Assembly: GCA_034509425.1 (NCBI GenBank)
Contig: JAVTVJ010000130.1
Span: 2,349,501 to 2,413,500, forward strand
Direction of reading: 5' to 3'
DNA length: 64,000 nt
Origin: Eopsaltria australis
Lineage: Eukaryota; Chordata; Aves; Passeriformes; Petroicidae
Shown: in pieces, positions 24,501 to 39,939 of the stretch
Layout: every line of letters begins with the position of its first letter
How positions within the stretch are numbered: position 1 is the stretch's first letter
Notes under the pieces: model-generated
Databases searched by the model: none
The model's input: only the letters and a program-made list of their open reading frames with translations
Told to the model about the DNA's origin: nothing
Position numbers and translations under genes: made by a program

Positions 24501-27500
24501 CCTAAACCTGTGTTTCCTCATGGCTGTCATTTAAATCCAACAGACACCAGAACTGGTTGAGTTTAGCAGATGAAACAATGTCAATATAGATAATTAAGCA
24601 TCCTTTTGGAAAAGGCACCACAGGGAAGAGGCTCCTGGCTTCTGTAGCATGCCTCACAGCATGACATAATTTCTAAGGGCATTTGACTAATGATTTTAAA
24701 AAAGGAATCAACACAAAGTAATTTTTATAATTACCTGGCTGACTAAGGCTAAAGACTTCCTGTCGTCGAACAGGAGAATACTGGGAAAGTAACATCAAGT
24801 CTTGTAAGGCTAAAAACTACAAAGAAAGGAAAATGCTTTAGTGCATGCAAAGTCCAACATACTTGCTTAAAAAGAAAGCAGTTATCCATACAAAATCAAT
24901 TCCCACCAAAGAATGAGTTCACACAGGCTAAAACCAGCCATGTGACAGAAAGAGAATGAAGGCAAATCCCTAAAACCACTCTGGATGGGGCTGCTGAGCT
25001 ATCAAGAGCTTTATGGATATGTCAGTTTTTTGGAGTTCAAGAAGATCTAACGCTTGTTTTTTATTCTAACAGTTCAGGCAGAAAGATATTAAGACACTAA
25101 AAAGTCTAAGAAAATAACTGTTTTTGCAAACCAGAGCTCAACTACAGCTTTAGGGTCAGTGGGGACCAACCTACCACTGCTTTTTCATGTGATTAAGCAA
25201 TTCATGTGCCAAACTAAAAATAACCAGATTTCTCACAATATTCAAAAACTTATTAAAAATTGGACATTTTAATGACATCCGAGATCATAAATTAGATTTT
25301 CTGTTCCTTTAACTGTTTGTGCTCAACTCTTTCCCACCTATCCTCACGCAATACAGCAAAGCATAAAAAGGTATTGCAGCTTATTATTCCTCCAGCCTTA
25401 TCAGAAATCTGTAAAATCAGTAAAGGTAGATTTTGCATGTGCAAGAGAATATTCTTATCTTTATTTACATAACATCTCTTAAACAAGGTCTCAAATTTCT
25501 AAGTATTATAACCATTAAGTTCTATTAATGATTACCATAGACCAAAATTCCTCTTCTTTACTCACAGGTTTTAAGTAGCTTTTTGCTATTGCCTTTTATA
25601 AAAAAGAAACCCAACTTCCCAGGTAAATATGGATATATTTTTAATTTCAAGAGAGAACACATGTTAAGAGTTCAAATATCTGTAGCAGGGACAAGATGTT
25701 GAGAGTACAAAGGTTTGAGAAAACACCTGCTTATGTGACAAGACTCAAAGCTGAGTTACAAAAACCTGAATACCACTCAGCTGCTGTTTTTGCGTCAGTA
25801 CACATTATCACACTTCTGCACACAGATCTAACTAAATGAACCTTCAGCCTAGAGGAACAGCGTGGTGAGCACCAGCAGGTGTCACTACTAAACAAATTTT
25901 CATCATTAAATGCAAGAAACAGCCTGTGAGTGCTCTGAGGCAGCTTTTCAAGGAACTCACGCCTCAGTGAATACAACTGGTACCTGGAAGATGTGGCTGG
26001 ATGCTCTGAAAAACACCTTTTTAGCACACATGTGTCAGGGAAGAGGTAGGAGTTCAATTACCTTTATAAGGAGGGGAGGATTGCTGCTTAAGATTTTTGG
26101 CAGGCACTGGTCTGTCTCCTGAGCAAATGTTGGTTGAATGGGAAAATGATGACTCTAAATACAAACATCAAAATTGCGTTAGACAGAGGAAAGCACAAGA
26201 AAATCTTACGGAAGACCAGCAAACTGGCCCAGAATTTCTAACATAGAAACAAAAAGAGTTTACTTCTTTCATTTAAAATTGAGAAATCTTAGAAAATCCA
26301 GTTATCTTTGTCTTCAAAGAAATGTGCTCATGTGGGCTAATTTTACAATTTATTTACTGACTTTTCTGTTAAGATCATGCAAATATGTAAAAGCAACCTC
26401 AGAAGTTTTTAGGCTCATTAAGAAAACAAAATTGTGTGCATAAACAATTTTTTTTCATCAGCCAAAAGGGCAAAGTCCATTTTATACTTTCACAGATGGA
26501 TGTTTCTTTTGTCTTCCACACTTTTATAAGCAATACAGTAATTATAGATGTTGACAGGGTGTTCACTGGTGCTTGTTATTATCCTTTGAGACAGGTTGCT
26601 CACACCTCAGAGCTGTTGTCATGCTTGAGTCATTGTTGGTTTTTCTCCACATCGCCACAACAACTACACCTTTCTAATTAAAGCTAATTAAACACCCCAA
26701 CAGCACTGTATGTGCCATTTCATTCCATGAGTACTCTGCACCAGTACACTAACCCAGGATTTAAACCTCACATTTTTCTTCTCTTTTATTGAGAGTCTCA
26801 TAGTGCTTTAATTTAAAAAAATAAAAATCAAGGTGGATGAACAATTTTTTCCTCTCTATTCTTACAAGGAAATATCTGGAAACAGAAGCAGAGGAGTAAG
26901 AGGAGGAGGTGGCAATAACAAAACATTAATTTTGTAGGGAACACAGTTCTTGCTGTGAGAAGAAAGGGAAAGTCAGTTAATGCCAGGCCTCTCTTGACTA
27001 TTCAGTTGTCAGTTACTATCTGTAGTGCATGCTGTGAAAATTCAAGAACTCACAGTGAGTTATTTCCTGGTAGAACTGCTTTTGAAATGAGAGAATTATC
27101 TGTGCCACCAGGATGACGTAACTTGAGCACTGCCACAAGTACTGACCTCTGTAGCATAGATTTTGAAGAGCAGCCAAGCAATGTACCAGGTCATCAGGAG
27201 AAACACCCCACTCAGCCAGGTATGGTAGAACAAGGAGAGATCCAATAAGCCACTCAGAGTGTCGAGAGGATGTAATTTACTGCAGATAAAATAACCAAGG
27301 ATATCAGTATTTTAGTGTTCTTATTAAGGAAGGTGTCTGCAGTAAGCTGTTACAGTAGCAATAATTGTAGGAATAAAGTTGCTTTTTTTTTCCGCAAAAA
27401 CAGTTTTTTAAGTGTGTTTGAGATACCAGTTCTTTGATTGTTCAGTAACTGATGAAATACAATTAAGGAAAATTAATGAAATTAAGGAAAAGAAATATGA

Positions 27501-30500
27501 AATAAGTAATAGTGACTGCAGTTTTAGTCAATTAAGATATTAAGACTCCAGCTTCACTATTTTAAAACAAAAAAAAAGCCACCACAGAAATTCAGATAAA
27601 ACTGATAGATGCAATTTGACGTGTTAATTTTTGTAATACTTTAGAGACTTACAGGAAAAAAAAAGGTGATTTCCCAATTACTATCTTAATGACAAGATGG
27701 TTCCTACAAGGGGATGCTGCTTCCTTTAGGATTAATTTCAGAAACAGCCAGAGCTCCCCACGTTCTGTGTTGGGAGGCAAAGAACTGAGTCCTGCTGCCA
27801 AGCTGCACTTGCTCAGCAAAGGAACCTCTCAGCAATATCCCAAGTTTCCAGCATCACGTCCTACCTACCCATCTGTATGAAGATCCATCGTGGTGCATAT
27901 CCACACCTTTGGGATATAACCTAGGGAGTCAAAAAGAAACTCTCAAACAAATACAACACTTCAAAACGCACACACAGTAGGCTAAAAAAAAGAAGACAAA
28001 ACCAGAATTCACACAGCGACAAGAGACTGGTCTTGTAACTCACATGGACAAGGAAACAATCTGCCTTTGGAGTTATTTTGTTTTAAGAAATAGAAAAAAG
28101 AGAATGAAAAAAGGCTTCAGGCTAGCAGCTATACACTGAGAGATGCAGACCTCCTTTTTTATTGCTGCTTCTCAGCAGTGAGTTAATTGTGTTTCCTCAC
28201 TAACAAAAGAGGGTTAATAGTAATTTAATATTAATTTTCACTACAGCCCAGGCAGCAGCAAAGTGCTTTTAAAGACTTAATGGAATCTGATATAGAACCA
28301 CCATACTTCTAATTTATCCCCTGATGTAAATAAAGGGATAATAACTCTTGCATATTTTGACATCATTTGGGAGGATAATTACAACCCTAATAACAAATTC
28401 CTAATTTTTAGAAAGTCCAATGCAATCATCTTCATCAGCAGAGATTTTTTTTTTTACCACAGACCAAACTCCATTTTCATATGGGAGAGAGCCACCCTGC
28501 CTTTGTTTCCCAAGCTCCCTCCAAATAATATACAGGGCACTTGAGAACAAAGCCAAAATGCTCATCTTTGCCTAAAAATAGGGAGATACAACAACATTAC
28601 CCACAGTGAAGTCCTGCTCACTGCTGGTGTGTCAGGTTCAGCTCTGGGACACCACATTTCCACTACCAGGCAATGGAAGGAACAGTACAAAGCCTGTCTG
28701 ATCAAAGTTTTCAAATACAGCAATTAAAAATGAAAACAAAAATAGAGAATTTCAGGAACCCTTACCAAAAAAGTAGTATGTGACACAGAAGTTTCTAACA
28801 AAATATAGTGATTCCACACAACTGTGTTTTATCAGGAGAGGCAAAGATCTTCTGAAACGTAAATACTTGTATTGCTAAAACCAAACAAAATAAAGAGTTT
28901 AGTATTCCAAGTCAGAACAAATCAATTAAACACTTAATAAAAATAATACGAAAAAATAAGGACAAGGTACTTGAAAGCCTGAAATTTAGATTAAAAACTT
29001 AATTTAAGGTAGTTCAGGTGTTACATTTATTATTTATGCTCCCAATGTTTCCTGACATTTTATAATAATTTCTAGTTCTTAACCTTTTTCCTACTTGTAG
29101 CAGTGAAAATGAAGAATGGGGTGGATTGACTCAACACACAAGGGAACAAACTGGAATAACCCTAAGGCAAAATAAGGAAAAAAACCCCATAAATGTTTCC
29201 AAATGACTGAAGCAACCCAGCTGACACACGAAACCATGAAAATGAAACTATGCAAATGCAACCAAAGTGATTTAATTTTTTATTTTACTAGGTTGCATTA
29301 GGAAAAAAACCAAACAAAAAAGCCAAAAAAAACCCCAAAGAAACAAAACAAAACAGGAGAATTAACAATATTGAAATAGATTTTTTAAAAATATTCTAAC
29401 TACAGCACTGCCAAAATGCTGCTTGTTTTGCTGATGAACTGAATGGTCACCATAATGCAGCACACCTGTTTTTCACTAACACAACCACCCTTGCCAAATT
29501 GGCTGGACTGTGTCAGTCTGGGAATCAGGCAAAGTTACTGGCTGCTGTGAGGCTGCAGCAACAGAAGTATTTTTAAGATGATGTTTCACACTGGTACAGA
29601 TTTCTGCAGGACTCCTTCAGAGGAATTAATGGAATTTCAGTTTCCATAGTGCTACACACACAAAAAGGCTTTGGGTGCTGAGCTCTAAGCAGGATTTAAT
29701 GTGCTATTTAGACTTGAACTGAGCTGGTACAGTTGGAACCCAGTTTTAACTAATAAAGTTCTGCTTTTTTTTAACTGTCAAGATTTTCAACTTTTAGGTG
29801 ACCCCTGTACTCAGTTCCAGGAACTGAAACCCAGTTCATGCACATTGTCTTTTTCCTGTAGTTCACCTGCCACCTCAGCCAGTTTTTAACATGCATCAGA
29901 GGGGAGTAGTGTAACTGTTAAGAGTCACAGCATCCCAATTTCTGTGTTCATTTAAAGGGAGCTGAGCAGGAAGGAGGAGGATGAACACTGCTGGCATTTA
30001 AAGCTGGGTGAGCACTTCATCTATCAGTGACAGCAGCTGTCCACAGGCAGCTCCTCCTGCCATACTCCTAAATTATCCAGGCTTTTTTGATCACTGTTTC
30101 ACTTACACGTCTTTCTACCTCTTACCTGTATGATTGGAAATGGCAGATAATTCATGTTGTTAATAAGGTAGAAAAGGCTGTAACTGTATCCCAAGAAAGC
30201 TCCAGAAAGTAGAAAGAAGAGGTGGTACTCGTTTAGGCACATCTGAGGAAGAGCATCTTCTAGGCTAAAATAGAAAACTTAGAATCAATGCTGAGTTGAA
30301 AACAAAAAGCTGTTCAAGCCTTAGGAAACTCAGATCAGAAGTTTGATTTACTTTCCTGATCCATACATCTGATAATATCTCAATAAGTTTTAGCTACAGT
30401 AGGAATCCCACCACCTGTTTTTGTAATTTATGCATTAAATATGTCCCATTAACCACAAGACCAAGACCCAGTTCAAGTGACAACCAACTTGTCAACAACT

Positions 30501-32257
30501 TTCCATTAAGAATCCTGGCAATTTAGTTTTTCTGGTCCAGTTATTTCTCTGTGCATTGTAACATTTACAAAGGGGGGTAGTTTTTGTCATTTAATAAAGA
30601 AAATCAATATATAATTACTGATTTTTGAGAATACCCAGATTCCAGGGATTCTTTTTGAAAGAAACAATCAGTAAATATTTTGTTACAATAAAGTTCTTTA
30701 TCTTTGACACGCACAATTACCTTTCTGAAGGCGTGCAGGACACAGCAAGAAACTGGAACCTGCCCTTTGTCATGATTGTAGCACACCAAGCAACCAGCAT
30801 TCCCATGATGGCATGAACAAAGGAATGGATGACTTGCTGAGGGTGAATGATTTTTCCTATCAGTGCTAATCGAGAGCACGGTATTGATGGCACAACTGTG
30901 AATAAAAGCAGAAAATTCATTTTCACTTCTTACTAATAAAATCTTTCATTAAACAAAATAAAAAACCTCAGCATTGTCACCAAATTACTTTTCACAGTCA
31001 GGATCAGTTACTAAATTATACATTATTATCTTATTCAATTCAAGTATCAAAGACAGTTCAACAATTTACACAACCCACCTGCATAAAATTCAACGTTGAA
31101 GATGCTTATTACTATTATCACCACAGACATCAGGAAGATGCAAAAGATGACATAGGAAGTATACAAATCATTGAAAGAATCTAAAAAAAATAAAAATATT
31201 ATTGTTCAGGAAATTGTAATAGCACAGCAGCAACACACTAAGGAACAGAAAAGAGCACTTAAGCAATGGACAATAATCCACTAAACGTCTCTCAGTTTTC
31301 ACTGTAGGTACTCAGGGGAAAGTTATTCTCACCATGCAGAGCGGCTGCTTCAGGAGTTTCTCTTAGGATTCAGTGCACCACAGAGAAAACTCTTTATGGA
31401 AAGAGCAGCTGCACAGGGTGGAACGGGAAGGGTGTCCAAGGACTCAGACATCTAAAGCACTTAACCTGTTTTTTTTCTTCTGTGAAGGATATACTCCCAT
31501 GAACTTGCGACACTTATTCCTACCTAGGGTGGCGGCTGCAGTTGTAACACAAACATTTCAAAGGCCAAAGACCATTCAAAACACAAGTGTAACGCGATGC
31601 CGCAGTCAGTTCCCGTTATCTGGGACTGAGCCCAAAAAAAAAAAAAAACCCAGAAACATCAACACGTGAGAACGCGGCCGGGCACCTACTGGAGATCCAG
31701 CGCACCGGGTGGAACGGGTCGAGGCCGCTGAGCACGATGAAGGCCGCGGTGCAGACGGGCAGCAGCAGCACGGACCAGGTGACAGCGGCGGCCACTCGCC
31801 AGCCCAGGACCTGCGGGGACACAGCGTGAGGGGACCGAGACCTGCCAGCCCAAAACCTGCGGGGACACAGCGTGAGGGGACCAGGACCCGCCAAGCCAAA
31901 ACCTGCGGGGACACAGCGTGAGGGGACAGAGACCTGCCAGCCCAGTGCCTGCACGGTGACAGTGGGAGGGCACCGGGAGGGCGGACCGGGACCCGGCAGC
32001 CCAGCGCCTGAGGGGTGCGCAGGGTGAGGGGACTGGGGCTCACCACCCCAGAACCTGAGGGCAGACAGCGTGAGGGGCCAGGGACCGACATCATCCGCCA
32101 GCCCAGCACCTGCGGGGAGGCAGCGTGATGGAACCGAGACCGGGGGGGATGCGCCGCCAGCCCAGCCCCTGAGGGGAGCGCAGCACGAGCACCGACCAGC
32201 ACCGACCTGCCGGAGCAGCGCCCGCTGCCCGCCCGCCGCCGCCGCCGCCGCCTCCAT
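18580..32257 (-). CDS. NDC1: Nucleoporin NDC1 (TMEM48), complete, 18 coding exons
   Basis: NDC1 is a transmembrane nucleoporin that anchors nuclear pore complexes in the nuclear envelope and, from family knowledge, recruits ALADIN and binds the Nup35/Nup53 group. Coding exons in transcript order: 32207-32257, 31690-31810, 31079-31180, 30721-30895, 30126-30264, 28766-28874, 27869-27920, 27147-27279, 26062-26154, 24735-24816, 23759-23914, 22498-22752, 22242-22360, 21969-22019, 21494-21557, 20550-20650, 19468-19628, 18580-18643. All junctions are GT-AG and keep phase; the sum is 2028 nt, 675 residues, against 674 in human. Landmarks: [10 protein letters not shown] (exon 2), [20 protein letters not shown] (exon 4), [12 protein letters not shown] (exon 5), [15 protein letters not shown] (exon 11), [20 protein letters not shown] (exon 15), QQFLEYKE at the C terminus. 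Hydrophobic segments fill residues 22 to about 290; exon 12 (about 405-489) is Ser/Pro-rich and probably disordered; the rest is a soluble helical domain. Intron 1 holds an unusual tandem repeat. Confidence 0.95.
31799..32206 (-). repeat. NDC1: Minisatellite in NDC1 intron 1 carrying repeated splice-acceptor units
   Basis: About eight tandem units fill the intron and run into the start of exon 2. Taking the first exonic base of exon 2 (31810) as the register, the equivalent base in each unit falls at 31856, 31902, 31948, 32007, 32054, 32109 and 32168. The spacings are 46, 46, 46, 59, 47, 55 and 59. On the minus strand every unit keeps CAG|G preceded by a C-rich stretch, followed by a version of GTNNTGGGCTGGC, which encodes VLGW in the real exon. 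The three units nearest exon 2 are almost identical. Their consensus on the plus strand is CCTGCGGGGACACAGCGTG followed by AGGGGACC-like sequence. The array therefore contains the exon boundary itself. Confidence 0.9.
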
Positions 32258-32299
32258 GGCCGCGGCCCGGCCGCCCGTTCAAAGCCGCCGCCCAACGGC

Positions 32300-32465
32300 C
32301 CCACGTGCCGGACCCGCGACACTTCCGCCGCGCGCCCAGGCAGCAGCCAATGGGAGGGCGCGCACGCCCGCTCTCCCCGCCCCTCACGGGGTGCGCGGGT
32401 GACGTCACGTGCAATCGGAACTACAAGTCCCGGCGTGCCCCGTGCGGCCATGGCGGCCTGAGGGT
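32300..32465 (-). promoter_or_regulatory. NDC1: NDC1 promoter with CRE, E-box, ZNF143-type and YY1-type sites
   Basis: Upstream of the NDC1 start codon lies a small CpG island with recognisable sites: a CCAAT box at 32347-32351, a palindromic cAMP-response element TGACGTCA at 32400-32407 overlapping an E-box CACGTG at 32406-32411, ACTACAAGTCCCGGCGTGC at about 32420-32438, which fits the ZNF143/SBS consensus, and CCATGGCGGC at about 32448-32457, which fits YY1. This combination is typical of housekeeping promoters, which suits a nucleoporin. Motif positions are read directly; use by factors is inference. Confidence 0.7.
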
Positions 32466-32554
32466 GCTGGGGGGCCTCCTCCCTGTCCAAAGGGCCAGAA
32501 CGCGGCCCAGAGCGGCGAGGAAATAAATTGTCACGTTAGGCCACATTAAGTCCG

Positions 32555-33565
32555 TTTATTAACACTTTGAAAGCCTCGCTGGTGGCACGACTCCAGCTCA
32601 AGCGGGTTCCATCCTGTCACAACTCCACCAGGCCTTGGACCAAATGCTCCCCACAGCTTCAGAGCATTAAGATGCTTTGTGCACAAAATACAGATCTCAC
32701 AGCACCTTTAGAACGCTTTATTCAGAGGCAAAACAGCGTGGCGAGCATAGCCTGAATTAAAGGAGAAACAAAACAAATCCCCCCCCCAAAAAACAAAACT
32801 AAACACAAAAAAAACAAAACCTCTCTGTTCTGGACTGGGATCAATAGTTCACTCTCCTCATGGAACCGGTCAGACTCCAGTAAGCACAGCCATGTCCATA
32901 TGTCCATGGGACATCACTGTCTGTCCTGCTGCAAAAAACATCCCTTGTCCTTGAAGTTTCCATGGTCTTCGGTGAAAAAATGATCTAAAATAAAACTACT
33001 GTATAGATGGAGAAACTGGTGCTGCCATCTGAAAGAGACAAGTAACTCCAGTGAGTACTTCAGCTCTTCACGAGAGGACACAATGGGGCACATATTTAGG
33101 TCTCAATACTACAATCCATTACTGTCATATTGATTCTTATTTAGGCATCTGGAATGAAAAACTGATTTTGCAGGAGGAAAAGCCACTAAAATTGACTTGT
33201 GTAACTTTTATGTGCCTTTCACTAGGCACATTCGGCTATTTTTTATTTATTTTAAATCTAATACAGCTTCTATTCAGTAAATACCCTGATTTTCACAAAC
33301 ACACTTGTGGCTGGTGTACTTGGAGTGGCCTGGCCTTTACATGTCTGTTAGCCTGTTCCTCGACCTTCTCCACAGAACCTCCATAGAATTATACAACAGC
33401 AAACTTACAACTGAAACAAAGTTAATAAATTTTATTTGCATACAGACCCCATTTAGCAAAATTAATGTTAAATCCCTTTCCATTCAACCATAGTGACGGG
33501 GAAGATTTCCAAAACGTCTGTGATGACTGCAGAAAAAAAAAGTTTAGCCTGGGTTCCTACCTTAT
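32555..33565 (-). other. YIPF1: YIPF1 3' UTR and candidate polyadenylation signals
   Basis: After the YIPF1 stop codon the minus strand offers AATAAA at 33431-33436 (a 3' UTR of about 150 bases) and again at 32555-32560 (about 1 kb). The distal site lies only about 100 bases from the ZNF143/YY1 cluster of the NDC1 promoter, so the two minus-strand genes would be almost back to back. No coding exon was recognised in this stretch. It contains an A-rich and C-run simple sequence at about 32762-32822. Confidence 0.5.
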
Positions 33566-38449
<4,884 letters not shown>

Positions 38450-38987
38450 TCATCCGCCTGGGCGAGGATCAGCTCCCCGGGGCTCGACCCTCCTGCAAGA
38501 GGACAGGGGCAGCGCTGGGACGGGTCCGGTTCCGTCCCCCGCGCTGTGCCAGCGCTGCTGTCCCCGCTGCCGTGCCCCCCTCAGCCCGGCCGTGCCCCGT
38601 GCCCCGTCCCCGCCGCGCCCGGGCCGGGCCAGCCGCGCACCTCGGCACCGCCACGGCCCCGCACCCGCCGCTCCGCTCCCTTAAAGGCGCCGCGTCCTTC
38701 CCGCGGCCGCAGCCAATCAGCGCCGCCGCCGGGCCCCCCTGCCCCCCGCCCCTCGGGGCGCAACAGCCCCGCGGGCGACGCGCCTGGCAGCGACCAATCA
38801 GAGCCCGCGGGGCGCTTCCGCGTGCGCGCCCGCCCGCCCCCTTAAAGGGCCCGAGCGCGGCGGGTCCGGTGTGGCGGCGGCTGCTGTGACCGAGGTGCAG
38901 GATGTACACACAGGGGCTGTAGATAATCACCGCTTACACAGCTGTTACAAACGTACATTGCGTGTTCTGATAAATTAGAGTGTTATC

Positions 38988-39472
38988 AGAGAATCACAGC
39001 GCGGTTTGGGGTGGAGGGGACACTAAAACTCATCTCATTCCACCCCCTGCCATGGCAGGGACACCTTCCACTGTCCCAGGCTGCTCCAAGCCCCGTCCAG
39101 CCTGGCCTGGGACACTGCCAGGGATCCAGGGGCAGCCACAGTTTCCCTGGGCACCCTGTGCCAGGGCCTCCCCACCCTCACAGGAGAGTTTCTTCATACC
39201 CACTCTAAACCTGCCCTCTGGTTTGAGCCATTCCCCCTTGTCCTGTCACTGCAGGCCCTTGTCAGCAGCCTCTCTCCATCTGTCTCATCTCCCTTCAGGA
39301 GCTGGAAGGCCACAGCCGGGTCACCACAAAGCCTTCTCTTCCCCAGGCTGAACAATCCAATTCTCCCAACCTTTCCTCACAGCAGAGCTGCTCCATCCCT
39401 CTGATCTTGGTGGCCTCTTGAGGCCTCACTCCAACAGATCCATGTCCTTCCTGTGCTGGGGACCAGCTGGAT
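38988..39472 (-). mobile_element. CR1 LINE, 5'-truncated, upstream of DIO1
   Basis: The plus strand carries the reverse complement of a longer CR1 3' region, beginning near AGAGAATCACAGCGCGGTTT and continuing through CTGCCATGGCAGGGACACCT, CATTCCCCCTTGTCCTGTCA and the CCCCAGGCTGAACAATCC block, ending near GTGCTGGGGACCAGCTGG. It is about 485 bases long. It occupies much of the space between the YIPF1 CpG island and the DIO1 start codon and so may have altered the DIO1 promoter region. I saw no clear target-site duplication. Confidence 0.93.
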
Positions 39473-39939
39473 ATCATATATACTGGAGTTTTGGGTTTTT
39501 TTTTTTAATCTTTCAGCCCCAAAATGCCAAAGCCCGGAGTGCAGCAGAGTGCAGAGCAGGAGGAACAGGGCACTGTTTGCACAGCACATGCATCACCCCA
39601 AGGCCTCAACCATCAACACCTTAGTCTTTAGTCTGAGATTCAGGGAGAATCCTGATCCAGCTCCCTTCATTTGTAAAACACAGACCGCATTTGTGGATAA
39701 GCTCTGCAGTGAGCACCATACACCCACCCTGGCTACAGCTGATGCCTTTGGTGCAGCTGGCGGGAGCAGGGCTGACAGGATCCCTGCTCACAGAGGGACT
39801 GAAGCACAGGGAGGGGACAGTGCAAGGCAAGGCAAAAGCTCAATCAAACACGTGAACATTTTCCCTCCCCCTCACCCTCTACCTTTGCCCCTGCCTCGCA
39901 TCGTGCTCCCATCAAGAGCAGCCAGACCTCTCCACCACA

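Noticed and set aside
31799..32206. NDC1 intron repeat as an array with spacers (CRISPR-like)
   Set aside because: The units are contiguous and diverged over their full length with no unique spacers, and the host is a vertebrate. It is a minisatellite.
31606..32490. 294-codon minus-strand frame over NDC1 exon 1, intron 1 and the promoter
   Set aside because: It reads the NDC1 exons in the wrong frame and reaches into promoter DNA. It is a by-product of the stop-free repeat.
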